A stretch of 37,747 nt of DNA from NCBI GenBank assembly GCA_944320865.1, contig CALUJC010000072.1, forward strand, positions 1 to 37,747, given 5' to 3'. Below, one piece after another: positions 16,148-24,035 of this stretch (its first letter is position 1; every line of letters starts with the position of its first letter). Under the pieces are notes generated by a model. The model worked only from the letters and a program-made list of their open reading frames with translations. It made no database searches and was not told the origin of the DNA. Source of the stretch: an uncultured Bacteroides sp. (GTDB taxonomy: Bacteria; Bacteroidota; Bacteroidia; Bacteroidales; Bacteroidaceae). The position numbers were made by a program, and so were the translations under genes.

Positions 16148-17230
16148 TTAGATGATGTATTTTGAACGTAACAGTCCGTATCCGTTTTTCATGTTTCTTC
16201 TTCTTTCCCGTATTTCCTCCAGGGTTTCCAGGTTTCCTATGGCGGGCAGGTCGTGCTGCCGTGCGTCGTCGAGGAACTTCCAGGCATACAGCGATGCCGT
16301 CACCGAGTCGCGCAAGGTGGGCAGTTGCGTGTTGCGCTTGCCCGTCAGCACCGTCTCGGCAAAGAGGCGGCACAGCGTGTCGATGTTCTTGCCGCCGTAG
16401 GGGCGTTCCTCGCGGATGGTCTGTGTCACCCCGCGCAGCTCCACCACGGCCGTCTTGAAGTCGTGCGTCATGCGTATGATGCCTTTCGTGCCGATGATGT
16501 CGGTATATGAGTTATGCGTCTGGTCTTTCGACAGCTGCCCGTACACGAAGCCTTGCGTGATGTCGAACACCACCCCGCTCTCAAACGTGCCGTGGCACTG
16601 CAGCCACCAGGGGTCTTTGTAGTTCCACATGCGCAGGCCCTGGGCGTGCCACGTCTTGAACTCGCTCTTGGCATACCAGCGTGCAATGTCCACATAGTGC
16701 ATGCCACAGTCGTGGAAGGCGGGACCCTCGTATTCGTGCCCTTCGCCCGGTGCAAGTCCAGGTGTCATGTGGCAGATGCGGATGATGGCCAGTTCGCCTA
16801 TCTCGCCCTCGTCTATCCAATGTTTTATATAATTATGGTACCAAGAGTTGCGCAAGTACAGGTTGACGGTAGAGAAGATGGGGGCGTGCTCGGCAGCTTT
16901 CACCGCCTTCCATTCTTTCTCAATGCTTTCGGCAATGGGTTTCTCGCAGATGATGTGTTTTCCACATGCCACGGCTTTCTCAATCTGGTGCCCGCGCGAG
17001 TCGGCCAGGGTAAACAGTCCGACCACTTCTATGCTGTCGTCGGCAAACACTTCGTCTTCATCTTCCACCACGCGGCTGTGGGGCGATAGTGTCTGTGCAA
17101 TCTCCCGGCATTTGGGGTCGGTGTCACATATATATACTATGTCCCACTGCCCGCTTTTCTGCATTTCGGTAAAGTAAAATCTGCCCATTCGGCCGAAGCC
17201 TATCAAGGCCACTTTTATCTGTCTATTCAT
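16148..17230 (-). CDS. Cytosolic Gfo/Idh/MocA-family oxidoreductase
   Basis: NAD(P)-dependent sugar dehydrogenase of 360 residues without signal peptide, so cytosolic. The N-terminal Rossmann fold has LIGFGRMGRF (GxGxxG at 11-16) and CEKPIAE (E96-K97-P98). The C-terminal domain carries HDCGMHYVDIARWY, where H178 and D181 match the usual active-site G-x-H-x-x-D pattern. It is first in the run of five sugar genes, after a TAAATTTG box. With a Tat-exported partner next door, one enzyme could oxidise outside and the other reduce inside. The direction and substrates are not visible in sequence. Confidence 0.88.
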   Translation of the reverse strand: MNRQIKVALIGFGRMGRFYFTEMQKSGQWDIVYICDTDPKCREIAQTLSPHSRVVEDEDEVFADDSIEVVGLFTLADSRGHQIEKAVACGKHIICEKPIAESIEKEWKAVKAAEHAPIFSTVNLYLRNSWYHNYIKHWIDEGEIGELAIIRICHMTPGLAPGEGHEYEGPAFHDCGMHYVDIARWYAKSEFKTWHAQGLRMWNYKDPWWLQCHGTFESGVVFDITQGFVYGQLSKDQTHNSYTDIIGTKGIIRMTHDFKTAVVELRGVTQTIREERPYGGKNIDTLCRLFAETVLTGKRNTQLPTLRDSVTASLYAWKFLDDARQHDLPAIGNLETLEEIRERRRNMKNGYGLLRSKYII

Positions 17231-17261
17231 GGTTGTAGTGGTTTTTGAAGTTTGTTTGCTA

Positions 17262-17269
17262 CAAATTTA
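17262..17269 (-). promoter_or_regulatory. Candidate -7 box for the dehydrogenase-DUF1080 operon
   Basis: Reverse-strand TAAATTTG matches TAnnTTTG, about 32 nt before the ATG at 17230. A TTTA about 21 nt upstream could be a weak -33. It probably responds to the DUF6377 regulator encoded just upstream. Confidence 0.5.
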
Positions 17270-17383
17270 GTGACAGAAACGGTGCAGACGTAAACTTAAA
17301 ATGAATTGTGTAGTTGCATGTAGCCTTTTATTTGCTGTTACAGTGTGCCTTATGCTTTTTATTTATCCAAATAAAGTAGTTGT

Positions 17384-19054
17384 TCAGTGAGTTCTTCTTC
17401 CTATTTTCATCACCATTTCCTCAAAATGGTCGCGCTCGCACACGGCTTTGTTCCTTATCTTGGTACGGTAATTATAGATGGTGCTGAGCGAGCAACGCAG
17501 GAAGGCGGCTATTTTCAAGCTGTCCGTAATGCCCAGCCGGAAGAGGGCATAGATGCGCAGCTCCTTGTTGAGCAGTTCGCCTTTGCGGGGCACTATCTTC
17601 CCGTCTTCTTCCAGGAGGTTGTTGAAATCTGTCACAAAGGTGGGATAGAGGTTCAGGAAAATCTTGTCGAAGTGCGCGTATAGTTCCTCCACCTCGTTGT
17701 CGGCCACGGTGGTCGACTTCAGCTTACGCATCAGTGCCTCGTACTGCTTGTTGGCACCCAGCTTGAACAACCCCTTGCGGTACTCCTCCATCTTGTCGAT
17801 GTAGGCCGAGCAGAGGTCGAAGAACTGCGCGATGTACTGCTCCTTCACCGCGTTGGCTTCCGACAGCTTGGCGTTGCTGCCCTCCAGCAGGGTGTTCTTC
17901 TCGTTCAGCTCGGCGTTGAGGCTGGCCAGGCGGCTGTTGGTCACGGCCAGCTTCTCCTTGATGAGCGACACCTTGCGCATCTGCCGGTACACGTAGGCCA
18001 CCAGCAGGATGAGGAACAGCGTGAGCAGGCTGATGCAGATGAGGTAGCTCTTCAGCTTGCTGCTGGTGCGGGCTTCCCGTTCCTGGTAAGAGGCATTGAT
18101 GATGGAGTAGAACGTGGACAGCTGCGCCGTGCGGAATTGCATGCCCGACAAGATGGCATCTTCCATGGCGAACTGCGAGTAGCGGAATGCCTCACCTATC
18201 TCCCCGTCGCGATAGCAGATGATGGCCAGGTCGATGAACGACTGGTTCTCGCGTATGGCGTTCTTCACGTCGGCTATGACCGAGAGCATGTAGTACTTCT
18301 TTTGCTCGTCGCGCTCTCCCGTCCGTCCGTGCACCACGCCCAGGGCGTAGGCCACCCCGGCATATTCGGGCGTGTCGTGCCCCACCTGCCGTTCCAGGGT
18401 GTGCAGCAGGTTTTCGGCTTCTTGGATGCGGTGCGCGCCCAGCAGTTCGTATACCAGGTTTATCTTGTAGCTGAAGGTCGAGTCGGGCAGCACGGCCTGC
18501 AGCGAGTCGCGGTAAGCCACCGTCTGCTCCGAGTATCCGGGTTGGTTGGCTATCGTGGCGTAGTGGCTGTAGAAGTGCCCGCATGCCTCGTAGTAGGCGG
18601 GCAGCACCCGGGCGGGCAACGACTTGGCGTGGTAGCGGCGCAGCAGGTCTTCCGACTCGCGGAACTTTCCGCCGTAGGAGTACAGTTCGGCCAACTTGAT
18701 TTCGGCCAGCGCCTTGAGGGCGGGGTCGGCCAATTGGCGGGCTGGCTCCACGGCCTTCTGCGCGTAGGCTATGGCCGAGTCCAGCTGGAACTTCCTGTAA
18801 GCGTCGGACAGGCGGGTGTTTATCTCATACTCGTACTCTGCCGAGGCAGTCTGCCTTCCGAAGAGTTCCTTCAGCCGCTCCAGTTCGCGCTCCTTGTGCT
18901 CTACATACAGCTTCTTGTCCGCCAGCACCAAGTCCAGCCGTTTGGCCACCTCCTTCAGCGTCTCTTCGGCATGTAGGGGCGCGATGAAGGACACGGCTGC
19001 CAGCAGGCAGGCCGTGGCGATGAGCCTCAGTTTGAAGAACGTGGTGCGCGTCAT
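17384..19054 (-). CDS. DUF6377-type membrane-spanning transcriptional regulator (TPR-TM-HTH)
   Basis: A 556-residue protein with a signal peptide (about 1-29), a periplasmic helical TPR-like region (about 33-330), one transmembrane helix (336-356, LICISLLTLFLILLVAYVYR), a coiled coil (about 360-405), and a C-terminal LuxR-like helix-turn-helix (about 495-540: IYALFRLGITDSLKIAAFLR, then STIYNYRTKIRNKA). The layout suggests a one-component sensor that detects a periplasmic signal and binds DNA while membrane-anchored. Such genes commonly neighbour Bacteroidetes sugar loci. It is codirectional with the sugar operon, 153 nt upstream of it, and 35 nt downstream of the BamE-like gene. Its ligand is unknown. 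A product of glycan cleavage is the natural guess. Confidence 0.85.
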   Translation of the reverse strand: MTRTTFFKLRLIATACLLAAVSFIAPLHAEETLKEVAKRLDLVLADKKLYVEHKERELERLKELFGRQTASAEYEYEINTRLSDAYRKFQLDSAIAYAQKAVEPARQLADPALKALAEIKLAELYSYGGKFRESEDLLRRYHAKSLPARVLPAYYEACGHFYSHYATIANQPGYSEQTVAYRDSLQAVLPDSTFSYKINLVYELLGAHRIQEAENLLHTLERQVGHDTPEYAGVAYALGVVHGRTGERDEQKKYYMLSVIADVKNAIRENQSFIDLAIICYRDGEIGEAFRYSQFAMEDAILSGMQFRTAQLSTFYSIINASYQEREARTSSKLKSYLICISLLTLFLILLVAYVYRQMRKVSLIKEKLAVTNSRLASLNAELNEKNTLLEGSNAKLSEANAVKEQYIAQFFDLCSAYIDKMEEYRKGLFKLGANKQYEALMRKLKSTTVADNEVEELYAHFDKIFLNLYPTFVTDFNNLLEEDGKIVPRKGELLNKELRIYALFRLGITDSLKIAAFLRCSLSTIYNYRTKIRNKAVCERDHFEEMVMKIGRRTH

Positions 19055-19089
19055 GACAAAAAGGAGTTATGCGGTTGTGGCGGGCGGCG

Positions 19090-19542
19090 TCAGCGGCAGC
19101 ATCCTCCGCGCCAATGCCTGCGCCCGTGGCGGTGGTAGGGATAGGGGTGGTCGTGGCAGCAAGAGTCGCCCGCCACGTAGCACGAGTCGGCACAATGGTG
19201 GCGGAAGCCCCGGTGGAAGTCACGTCGCGGGTACCGGTCCGGCTGGCGGCCGCCGGCCTGCTCGCGGCATTTCATGCGCAGCACCTTGCCGTCGAGAAAC
19301 CAGATGCGTATTTCCTCCACCGTGCCGTCGTTCTTCTCGGTGTTGCGGAAGGTCCACACCTCCTCCGGCCCGTCGATGTCGCGCAAGGCCGGGTCGCCAA
19401 GAATCTTCTTCACCTGCTTCACGGTCATGCCCTGCTCTATGCTGCCCACCTGGGCGGGGGTGAATTCGTCTGCCAGCGTCATGCTGCAGGCCAGCGTGGC
19501 GATAGCCACGGCAAACAGGGCTGTAAGTAACTTGTGTTTCAT
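19090..19542 (-). CDS. Exported BamE/SmpA-like protein with Cys/His-rich tail
   Basis: A 150-residue exported protein with a signal peptide (about 1-24). Residues 27-92 resemble the BamE/SmpA fold: VGSIEQGMTVKQVKKILGDP, then EEVWTFRNTEKNDGTVEEIR, then WFLDGKVLRM. From about 109 to 150 the sequence is rich in His and Cys (C117, C121, C128, C129, C148, C149 and eight His), which could bind metal or form disulfides. Such a tail is not part of BamE. ATG 19542 starts the signal peptide just after a TATCTTTG box. It precedes the regulator by 35 nt and may be cotranscribed. It is unlikely to be the Bam complex subunit itself. Its function is unknown. Confidence 0.7.
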   Translation of the reverse strand: MKHKLLTALFAVAIATLACSMTLADEFTPAQVGSIEQGMTVKQVKKILGDPALRDIDGPEEVWTFRNTEKNDGTVEEIRIWFLDGKVLRMKCREQAGGRQPDRYPRRDFHRGFRHHCADSCYVAGDSCCHDHPYPYHRHGRRHWRGGCCR

Positions 19543-19575
19543 GTCTTGCTGTGTTTTAAGCGTAAAGTTTCTCCG

Positions 19576-19583
19576 CAAAGATA
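19576..19583 (-). promoter_or_regulatory. -7 box for the BamE-like gene and regulator
   Basis: Reverse-strand TATCTTTG, exact TAnnTTTG match, about 34 nt before ATG 19542. The 19-nt upstream position carries TTGG, a partial -33. Confidence 0.6.
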
Positions 19584-19793
19584 GGAAAGTGCCGCCACAT
19601 GGCCAAGCCCCGCGCCGGGTTTTCTCCGTCGGCGAAGATTTTTTACAATTTCCTCCCTCGGACGCGGCACGGGTCTCCGTCGTACCCCATTCGTACCTCA
19701 TTCGGTACCGGCTCGCTCCCGCCGGGGCGCCATGGAGCGAAGCCGGAGCGTAGAAAAAATGAACAAGGTAGCGCGCATGTGCGGGAAATGTCG

Positions 19794-19801
19794 TACCTTT
19801 G
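19794..19801 (+). promoter_or_regulatory. -7 box for the glycosyltransferase block
   Basis: TACCTTTG fits TAnnTTTG. The leader to ATG 19926 would be about 118 nt. No clear -33 is visible. Confidence 0.45.
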
Positions 19802-19925
19802 CAGCCGGAAAAAAAGAAAACGGCACCGTGCAGTAATCGGCCTGCCCTTGCATTTACCCTTTGCAAAGAGATAAGACTGTAAAGTGAAACCTGCTTTAAC
19901 TATCAAAGAGACATTACTGTAACTT

Positions 19926-20894
19926 ATGGAAAGACAAATGCCAATGGTGAGCGTCATCGTGCCCAACTACAATCATGCCGCCTTCCTGAAGGAACGCATC
20001 GAGAGCATACTGGCGCAGACTTATCAAGACTTTGAATTGATTCTGCTGGACGACTGTTCTACCGACTGCAGCCGCTCCGTGCTGCAGGCCTATGCCCGCC
20101 ACCCCCGTGTGTCGGCCCTGGTGATGAACGACACCAACACGGGCAACACCTTTGTGCAGTGGGACCGAGGCATACGCCTGGCCCGGGGGCGCTACATCTG
20201 GATGGCGGAGAGCGACGACGTCGCCGACCCCCACTTCCTGGAGGCTACCGTGCGCGCCCTGGAGGCCAACCGTGAGGCCGTGATGTGCCTCACCGGCTCC
20301 ATCCTGATAGACGAGCACAGCCGCCCGCTGGCACGTGCCAGCCGCGACCGCTGGGAGGAGACGGGCGAGGTGAAGTGCTTCGACGGCCGTGAATACGTGC
20401 ACCACAACCTGCTCTACCGCAACTACGTGTACAACGCCAGCATGGTGGTGTTCCGCCGCGACGTGTATGCAGGAATCGACAAGTCGTTCCAGCGCCTGCG
20501 TTGCGCGGGCGACTGGCAGTTCTGGGTCGAAATGGCGCTCACGGGTCCTGTGCTCGAGGTGCGCAGCAAGCTCAACCGCTTCCGCCAGCACAGTAACAAG
20601 GTCACCGTGCGCGGGCGCATCACCGGCGAAGACGCGTCCGACACCATCAAGCTGCTCGGCTACCTCTTGCCCCGCGTGCACATCTCGGCCTACAAGCGCT
20701 GGCTGGTGCTGGGCATGTGCTACCGCCGCATCCGCAAGTCGCACGCTGCCCCCGTGTTGCGCAGCCGCATCTTTGCCGAGGCCGAGCAGACGCTGGGCGC
20801 TTCCGTGTTGTGCTACGGGCTGGCCAGAGCCAACCGCATGTTGGCCTATGCCATACCTTTCCTGCCGACGCATAAGAGGGAGAAGCTGAAGTAA
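19926..20894 (+). CDS. Family 2 glycosyltransferase
   Basis: Inverting GT-A glycosyltransferase of 322 residues, cytosolic or peripheral on the inner membrane. The N-terminal nucleotide-sugar fold is plain: VSVIVPNYNHAAFLKERIES, then FELILLDDCSTDCS, then the metal-binding region WMAESDDVADPHFLE (about 91-105). The acceptor half has CAGDWQFWVEMAL, typical of GT2 enzymes acting on polysaccharide or glycolipid. The basic C-terminus (HKREKLK) suits a membrane-surface enzyme. It is first in a three-gene run, and the next ATG follows the stop by 2 nt. Sugar specificity cannot be read from sequence. Confidence 0.9.
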   Translation: MERQMPMVSVIVPNYNHAAFLKERIESILAQTYQDFELILLDDCSTDCSRSVLQAYARHPRVSALVMNDTNTGNTFVQWDRGIRLARGRYIWMAESDDVADPHFLEATVRALEANREAVMCLTGSILIDEHSRPLARASRDRWEETGEVKCFDGREYVHHNLLYRNYVYNASMVVFRRDVYAGIDKSFQRLRCAGDWQFWVEMALTGPVLEVRSKLNRFRQHSNKVTVRGRITGEDASDTIKLLGYLLPRVHISAYKRWLVLGMCYRRIRKSHAAPVLRSRIFAEAEQTLGASVLCYGLARANRMLAYAIPFLPTHKREKLK

Positions 20895-20896
20895 AC

Positions 20897-21823
20897 ATGG
20901 GGCACAAGATAGCCATCATAATACCGGCCTATAAAAGCCGCTTCCTGCGCCAGACGCTCGACTCGATGGCGGCACAGACGTGCCGGGACTTCGCCGTGTA
21001 TGTGGGCGACGATGCCAGTCCCGAGCCGCTGGAACCCATTGTACGTGCTTACGAGGGCAAGCTGTCCATCACCTACCATCGCTTTGCGGAAAACCTGGGC
21101 GGGCGCGACCTGGTGGCCCACTGGGAGCGTTGCATCGCCCTGTCGCGCGAGCCGCTGGTGTGGCTCTTCTCGGACGACGACCTGCTGCCGCCCGACGGCG
21201 TGGAGCGCGTGCTGGCAGCTGCCGGCCGTTATGGCACGGAGAAGGTATTCTTCCGCCTGCCGCTCATCGTGGTGGATGCCGAAGGGCAGCAGAAGTTGGC
21301 CAACCCGCCCTTGCCCGAGGGCAAGACATCCGACTACGCCTTCCTGCTCGACAAGCTGAACGGGCGCATCAGTTCGGCAGCCATAGAGTATGTGTTCAGC
21401 CGTGACGTGTGGAGGGTGTCGGGAGGCTTTGTCAAGTTCCCCTTGGCCTGGTGCTCCGACGATGCCACGTGGGCGCGTTTCGCCCGCTATGCCGGGGGCA
21501 TGACAAGCGTGCCGGGGGCGCCCGTCTGCTGGCGGAATGCCGAGGGCGAGAACATCAGCAACTCTTCCCGTTTCGACCGCGAGAAGCTGTGTGCCACCAC
21601 CCAGTTCATCCGGTGGATAGCCCGTACATACAAGTGCCGCAAGGGGGACAGTGCGCTTGCAGGGGCTTTGGGGCGTTATGCCCACACCATATTGCGTTGT
21701 TCGGTCAGGGGAAATTACGGCTTGTCAGACCTCTTGCGCCTATGTGCCGCCTTGAGTAAGATAAGCCCGTCGGCAGCAAGCTATGTGTGCTTGCGTCACT
21801 TGTTTCACATCAAAAGACTTTAG
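20897..21823 (+). CDS. Family 2 glycosyltransferase
   Basis: GT-A enzyme of 308 residues. Key segments are IAIIIPAYKSRFLRQTLDSM, then FAVYVGDDASPE, then WLFSDDDLLPPDGVE (the D-x-D-like metal site, about 89-103), then LAWCSDDATWARFA, probably the catalytic-base region. It is similar in layout to the preceding GT2 but clearly divergent, so it is unlikely to be a very recent duplicate. It starts 2 nt after the upstream stop and ends 2 nt before the next ATG, so the three glycosyltransferases are tightly coupled and probably build one glycan. Confidence 0.88.
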   Translation: MGHKIAIIIPAYKSRFLRQTLDSMAAQTCRDFAVYVGDDASPEPLEPIVRAYEGKLSITYHRFAENLGGRDLVAHWERCIALSREPLVWLFSDDDLLPPDGVERVLAAAGRYGTEKVFFRLPLIVVDAEGQQKLANPPLPEGKTSDYAFLLDKLNGRISSAAIEYVFSRDVWRVSGGFVKFPLAWCSDDATWARFARYAGGMTSVPGAPVCWRNAEGENISNSSRFDREKLCATTQFIRWIARTYKCRKGDSALAGALGRYAHTILRCSVRGNYGLSDLLRLCAALSKISPSAASYVCLRHLFHIKRL

Positions 21824-21825
21824 CT

Positions 21826-23151
21826 ATGAAACCTAAGATTCTTTTCATCACCCCTTATATCCCCTATCCCTTGGATTCGGGTGGAAACCAAGCCTTCTTC
21901 AACATGGTCGATTACCTTCGCCACAGCGTGTCGGTGTCCATCTTGCTGCATCCCCGCACCGCCGGGCAGAAAGCGGATGTGGAGCAGCTGAAGGCTTTGT
22001 GGCCTGATGTGGGCTTTTTTCTTTATGAGCCAAGGAAAGAGGAAGAACCCATGCCTTTTGTGAAACATCCCCTCTACTACAAGTGGCTGCTGAAGATGCA
22101 GGCATCCATCAAGCGCAAGCTGAGAAGGCAGCTTAGGAAGATGCCCCGGCTGGCGGGAAGGGATGCGGAGGTAGACTTGATGCGGCAGAAGACGGTCATC
22201 CCTACTTCCATATTTGAAAGGTTGGATAGCGGATACCTGAACTTTGTGGCACGCACGGCACGGCTGGGCTTCGACATCGTACAGGTGGAGTTCTACGACC
22301 TTATCTCGCTGGGGTATGTATTGCCGGACGATGTGGAGACCATCTTTGTGCACCACGAGTTGAGGTATGTGCGCAATGAAAACGAGATGGCGCTCTTCCG
22401 CGAAGTGACGGCAGAAGACCGCATGCTCTTCCACATTGCGAAAGGCTATGAACGCGACGCCTTGAGCCGCTACAAGCACGTGATTGCCTTGACGGAAATA
22501 GACAGGAAGCTGCTTAAGGAGTTCTTGGGACGCAAGGAGCGCATTTACACCTCTCCGGCAGTGGTGAACGTGTCGCAGGGAGATGCCGGGGACTTTGTGC
22601 CTTGCACGGCCGGCAGGCTGACCTTTGTGGGAAGCGAAAGCCATACGCCCAACCTGGATGCCGTGGTGTGGATGTGTCAGGAGGTTATTCCCCGTTTGCG
22701 CTTGCGCGGAGAGAAGTTTACCTTCCAGGTCATAGGGAAGTGGCGGTCGTCCTATGTGAGGGAGTTGTGCCGCCTTTGCCCGGAGATGGAATTGATGGGC
22801 TATGTGGATGATTTAAGGGCTTTCTTAAAAGGCAGCATAGCCGTGGTGCCTATCCGCATAGGCAGCGGCATGCGGATGAAGATTCTGGATGCCATTGCCG
22901 CCCGTTGTCCCTTTGTCACTACGGCCAAGGGGGTGGAGGGCATCGACCTGGAGAATGGCCGCGAGTGCCTCATGGCGGATGACCCCGATGCTTTTGCCGA
23001 TGCCATTATCCGCCTGGCAGGCGATGCCGGTTTGCAGGAGCAGTTTGTCCAAGCGGCAGCAGCCCGGTTGGGCGAATTGTACAATCCGGAGCAGATGCAG
23101 GAGCGGCGGCTGGGCATTTACAGGGACATCTTACAGCGTAGCGACATGTAA
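21826..23151 (+). CDS. Family 4-type (GT-B) glycosyltransferase
   Basis: A 441-residue GT-B protein. The N-terminal lobe begins KPKILFITPYIPYPLDSGGN, where the PxPxxGG loop is typical. The C-terminal nucleotide-sugar-binding lobe includes LTFVGSESHTPNLDAVVW and IGSGMRMKILDAIA (from about residue 345), then FVTTAKGVEGID. In the donor-binding motif Asp replaces the common Glu (KILDA rather than KILEA). I use ATG 21826 because the upstream in-frame start at 21787 lies within the preceding gene. It is third in the glycosyltransferase run. No flippase, polymerase or sugar-nucleotide genes are adjacent, so this is a short accessory glycan locus rather than a full capsule cluster. Confidence 0.87.
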   Translation: MKPKILFITPYIPYPLDSGGNQAFFNMVDYLRHSVSVSILLHPRTAGQKADVEQLKALWPDVGFFLYEPRKEEEPMPFVKHPLYYKWLLKMQASIKRKLRRQLRKMPRLAGRDAEVDLMRQKTVIPTSIFERLDSGYLNFVARTARLGFDIVQVEFYDLISLGYVLPDDVETIFVHHELRYVRNENEMALFREVTAEDRMLFHIAKGYERDALSRYKHVIALTEIDRKLLKEFLGRKERIYTSPAVVNVSQGDAGDFVPCTAGRLTFVGSESHTPNLDAVVWMCQEVIPRLRLRGEKFTFQVIGKWRSSYVRELCRLCPEMELMGYVDDLRAFLKGSIAVVPIRIGSGMRMKILDAIAARCPFVTTAKGVEGIDLENGRECLMADDPDAFADAIIRLAGDAGLQEQFVQAAAARLGELYNPEQMQERRLGIYRDILQRSDM

Positions 23152-23203
23152 ACAAGACCATTTCTCCCCCCCGCCGGGACACTGCGCCTTCCCGCCCTTG
23201 CCT

Positions 23204-23211
23204 TATCTTTG
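23204..23211 (+). promoter_or_regulatory. -7 box for the CDP-alcohol phosphatidyltransferase
   Basis: TATCTTTG, exact TAnnTTTG, with about a 39-nt leader to ATG 23251. The in-frame TTG at 23209 lies inside this box, which rules it out as the start codon. Confidence 0.6.
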
Positions 23212-23250
23212 CCTGTTACATTGAGCAAGTATAAAAAACAGGTAAGGATT

Positions 23251-23934
23251 ATGGGAAAAGAGACTTCTGAACGGATACAGACTTCGCTGCTGAACAGCGC
23301 GGAAAAGAAAGCCCTGGTGTGGCTGGCTGCACGCCAGCCCCGGTGGATGACGTCGGACATGCTGACGTGGTTCGGCGTGCTGGGCACGGTGGTTTATATG
23401 GTGGGCGGCATCCTCTCCAACGGCAATGTGCTGTGGCTGTGGCTGGCTTCCTTTGGGCTGGTGATGCACTGGTATGGCGACAGCCTCGACGGCACGCTGG
23501 CACGGGTGAGGAACACGCAACGGCCTGTGTACGGCTTCTTCATCGACCACTCGCTGGATGCGGTGACTACGTGCATGATATTCTTCGGCGCGGGCTTCTC
23601 GCCGCTGCTGCGCATGGATGTGGCGCTGGCGGCACTGGCGGGCTACCTCTGCCTGTCCATCTACACCTACGTGTGCACCATTGTGAAGGGCGAGTTCCGC
23701 CTCACCTACGGCAAGCTGGGGCCTACGGAGTTCCGCCTGCTGCTCATCTTGCTGAACGTGCTCTACATGTACACGCCGTGGGGCGAATGGCATTGCCGGG
23801 CGCTGGGCGGCTTGTGGAGTGTCTTCGACCTGGTGGGTGCCGTGGTGGCCGTGGTGCTGTTCGTCATCTTCTTCGCACAGTTTGCCGCCGACCGGCGCGC
23901 CCTTTCCAAGCAAGACCCGCTAAAGCGCTCCTGA
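23251..23934 (+). CDS. CDP-alcohol phosphatidyltransferase family membrane protein
   Basis: Inner-membrane enzyme of 227 residues with about six transmembrane segments. It transfers a phosphoalcohol from a CDP-linked donor. The signature D-G-x2-A-R-x9-G-x3-D-x3-D is complete: D80-G81, A84-R85, G95, D99 and D103, with D77 in front. Family members make phosphatidylglycerophosphate, phosphatidylinositol-like or other phospholipids. Which alcohol is used here is unknown. I chose ATG 23251, preceded by an AGG-rich stretch, over TTG 23209. It follows the glycosyltransferases with its own promoter and ends at a strong bidirectional terminator. Confidence 0.88.
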   Translation: MGKETSERIQTSLLNSAEKKALVWLAARQPRWMTSDMLTWFGVLGTVVYMVGGILSNGNVLWLWLASFGLVMHWYGDSLDGTLARVRNTQRPVYGFFIDHSLDAVTTCMIFFGAGFSPLLRMDVALAALAGYLCLSIYTYVCTIVKGEFRLTYGKLGPTEFRLLLILLNVLYMYTPWGEWHCRALGGLWSVFDLVGAVVAVVLFVIFFAQFAADRRALSKQDPLKRS

Positions 23935-23957
23935 CGACGGAAAGGCTGCTCTAGAGT

Positions 23958-24030
23958 GATTAGCGTTTAGTGTTTAGTGATTAATATGCCTGTCCGCATG
24001 GCATTAATCACTAAACACTAAACGCTAATC
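23958..24030. terminator. Bidirectional terminator with 28-bp perfect arms
   Basis: Arms at 23958-23985 and 24003-24030 are exact complements, built on the repeated word GTTTAGT (core GCGTTTAGTGTTTAGTGATT). The 17-nt loop also carries GCC/GGC. A run of seven T follows at 24031-24037 on the forward strand. It lies between the convergent CDP-alcohol gene and the DUF5686 gene. Confidence 0.88.
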
Positions 24031-24035
24031 TTTTT

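Larger units (their letters stand above)
19543..19925. other. Divergent intergenic region (383 bp)
   Basis: Contains the reverse -7 box (19576-19583), three TCGTACC/TTCGGTACC-like words around 19680-19710, a GC-rich inverted repeat (CCGGCTCGCTCC at 19708-19719 against 19734-19746, one bulged base), and a forward TACCTTTG box at 19794-19801. I see no credible gene here. Confidence 0.6.

Noticed and set aside
19090-19542. True BamE subunit of the outer-membrane assembly complex
   Set aside because: Only the core resembles BamE. There is no lipobox, the tail is Cys/His-rich, and the setting is next to a sugar-locus regulator.
19926-23151. Capsular polysaccharide locus
   Set aside because: Only three transferases, with no flippase, polymerase, UpxY/UpxZ or nucleotide-sugar synthesis genes, and no invertible promoter repeats.
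23209-23250. TTG start for the CDP-alcohol phosphatidyltransferase
   Set aside because: The TTG is part of a TATCTTTG -7 box, and ATG 23251 has better ribosome-binding context.
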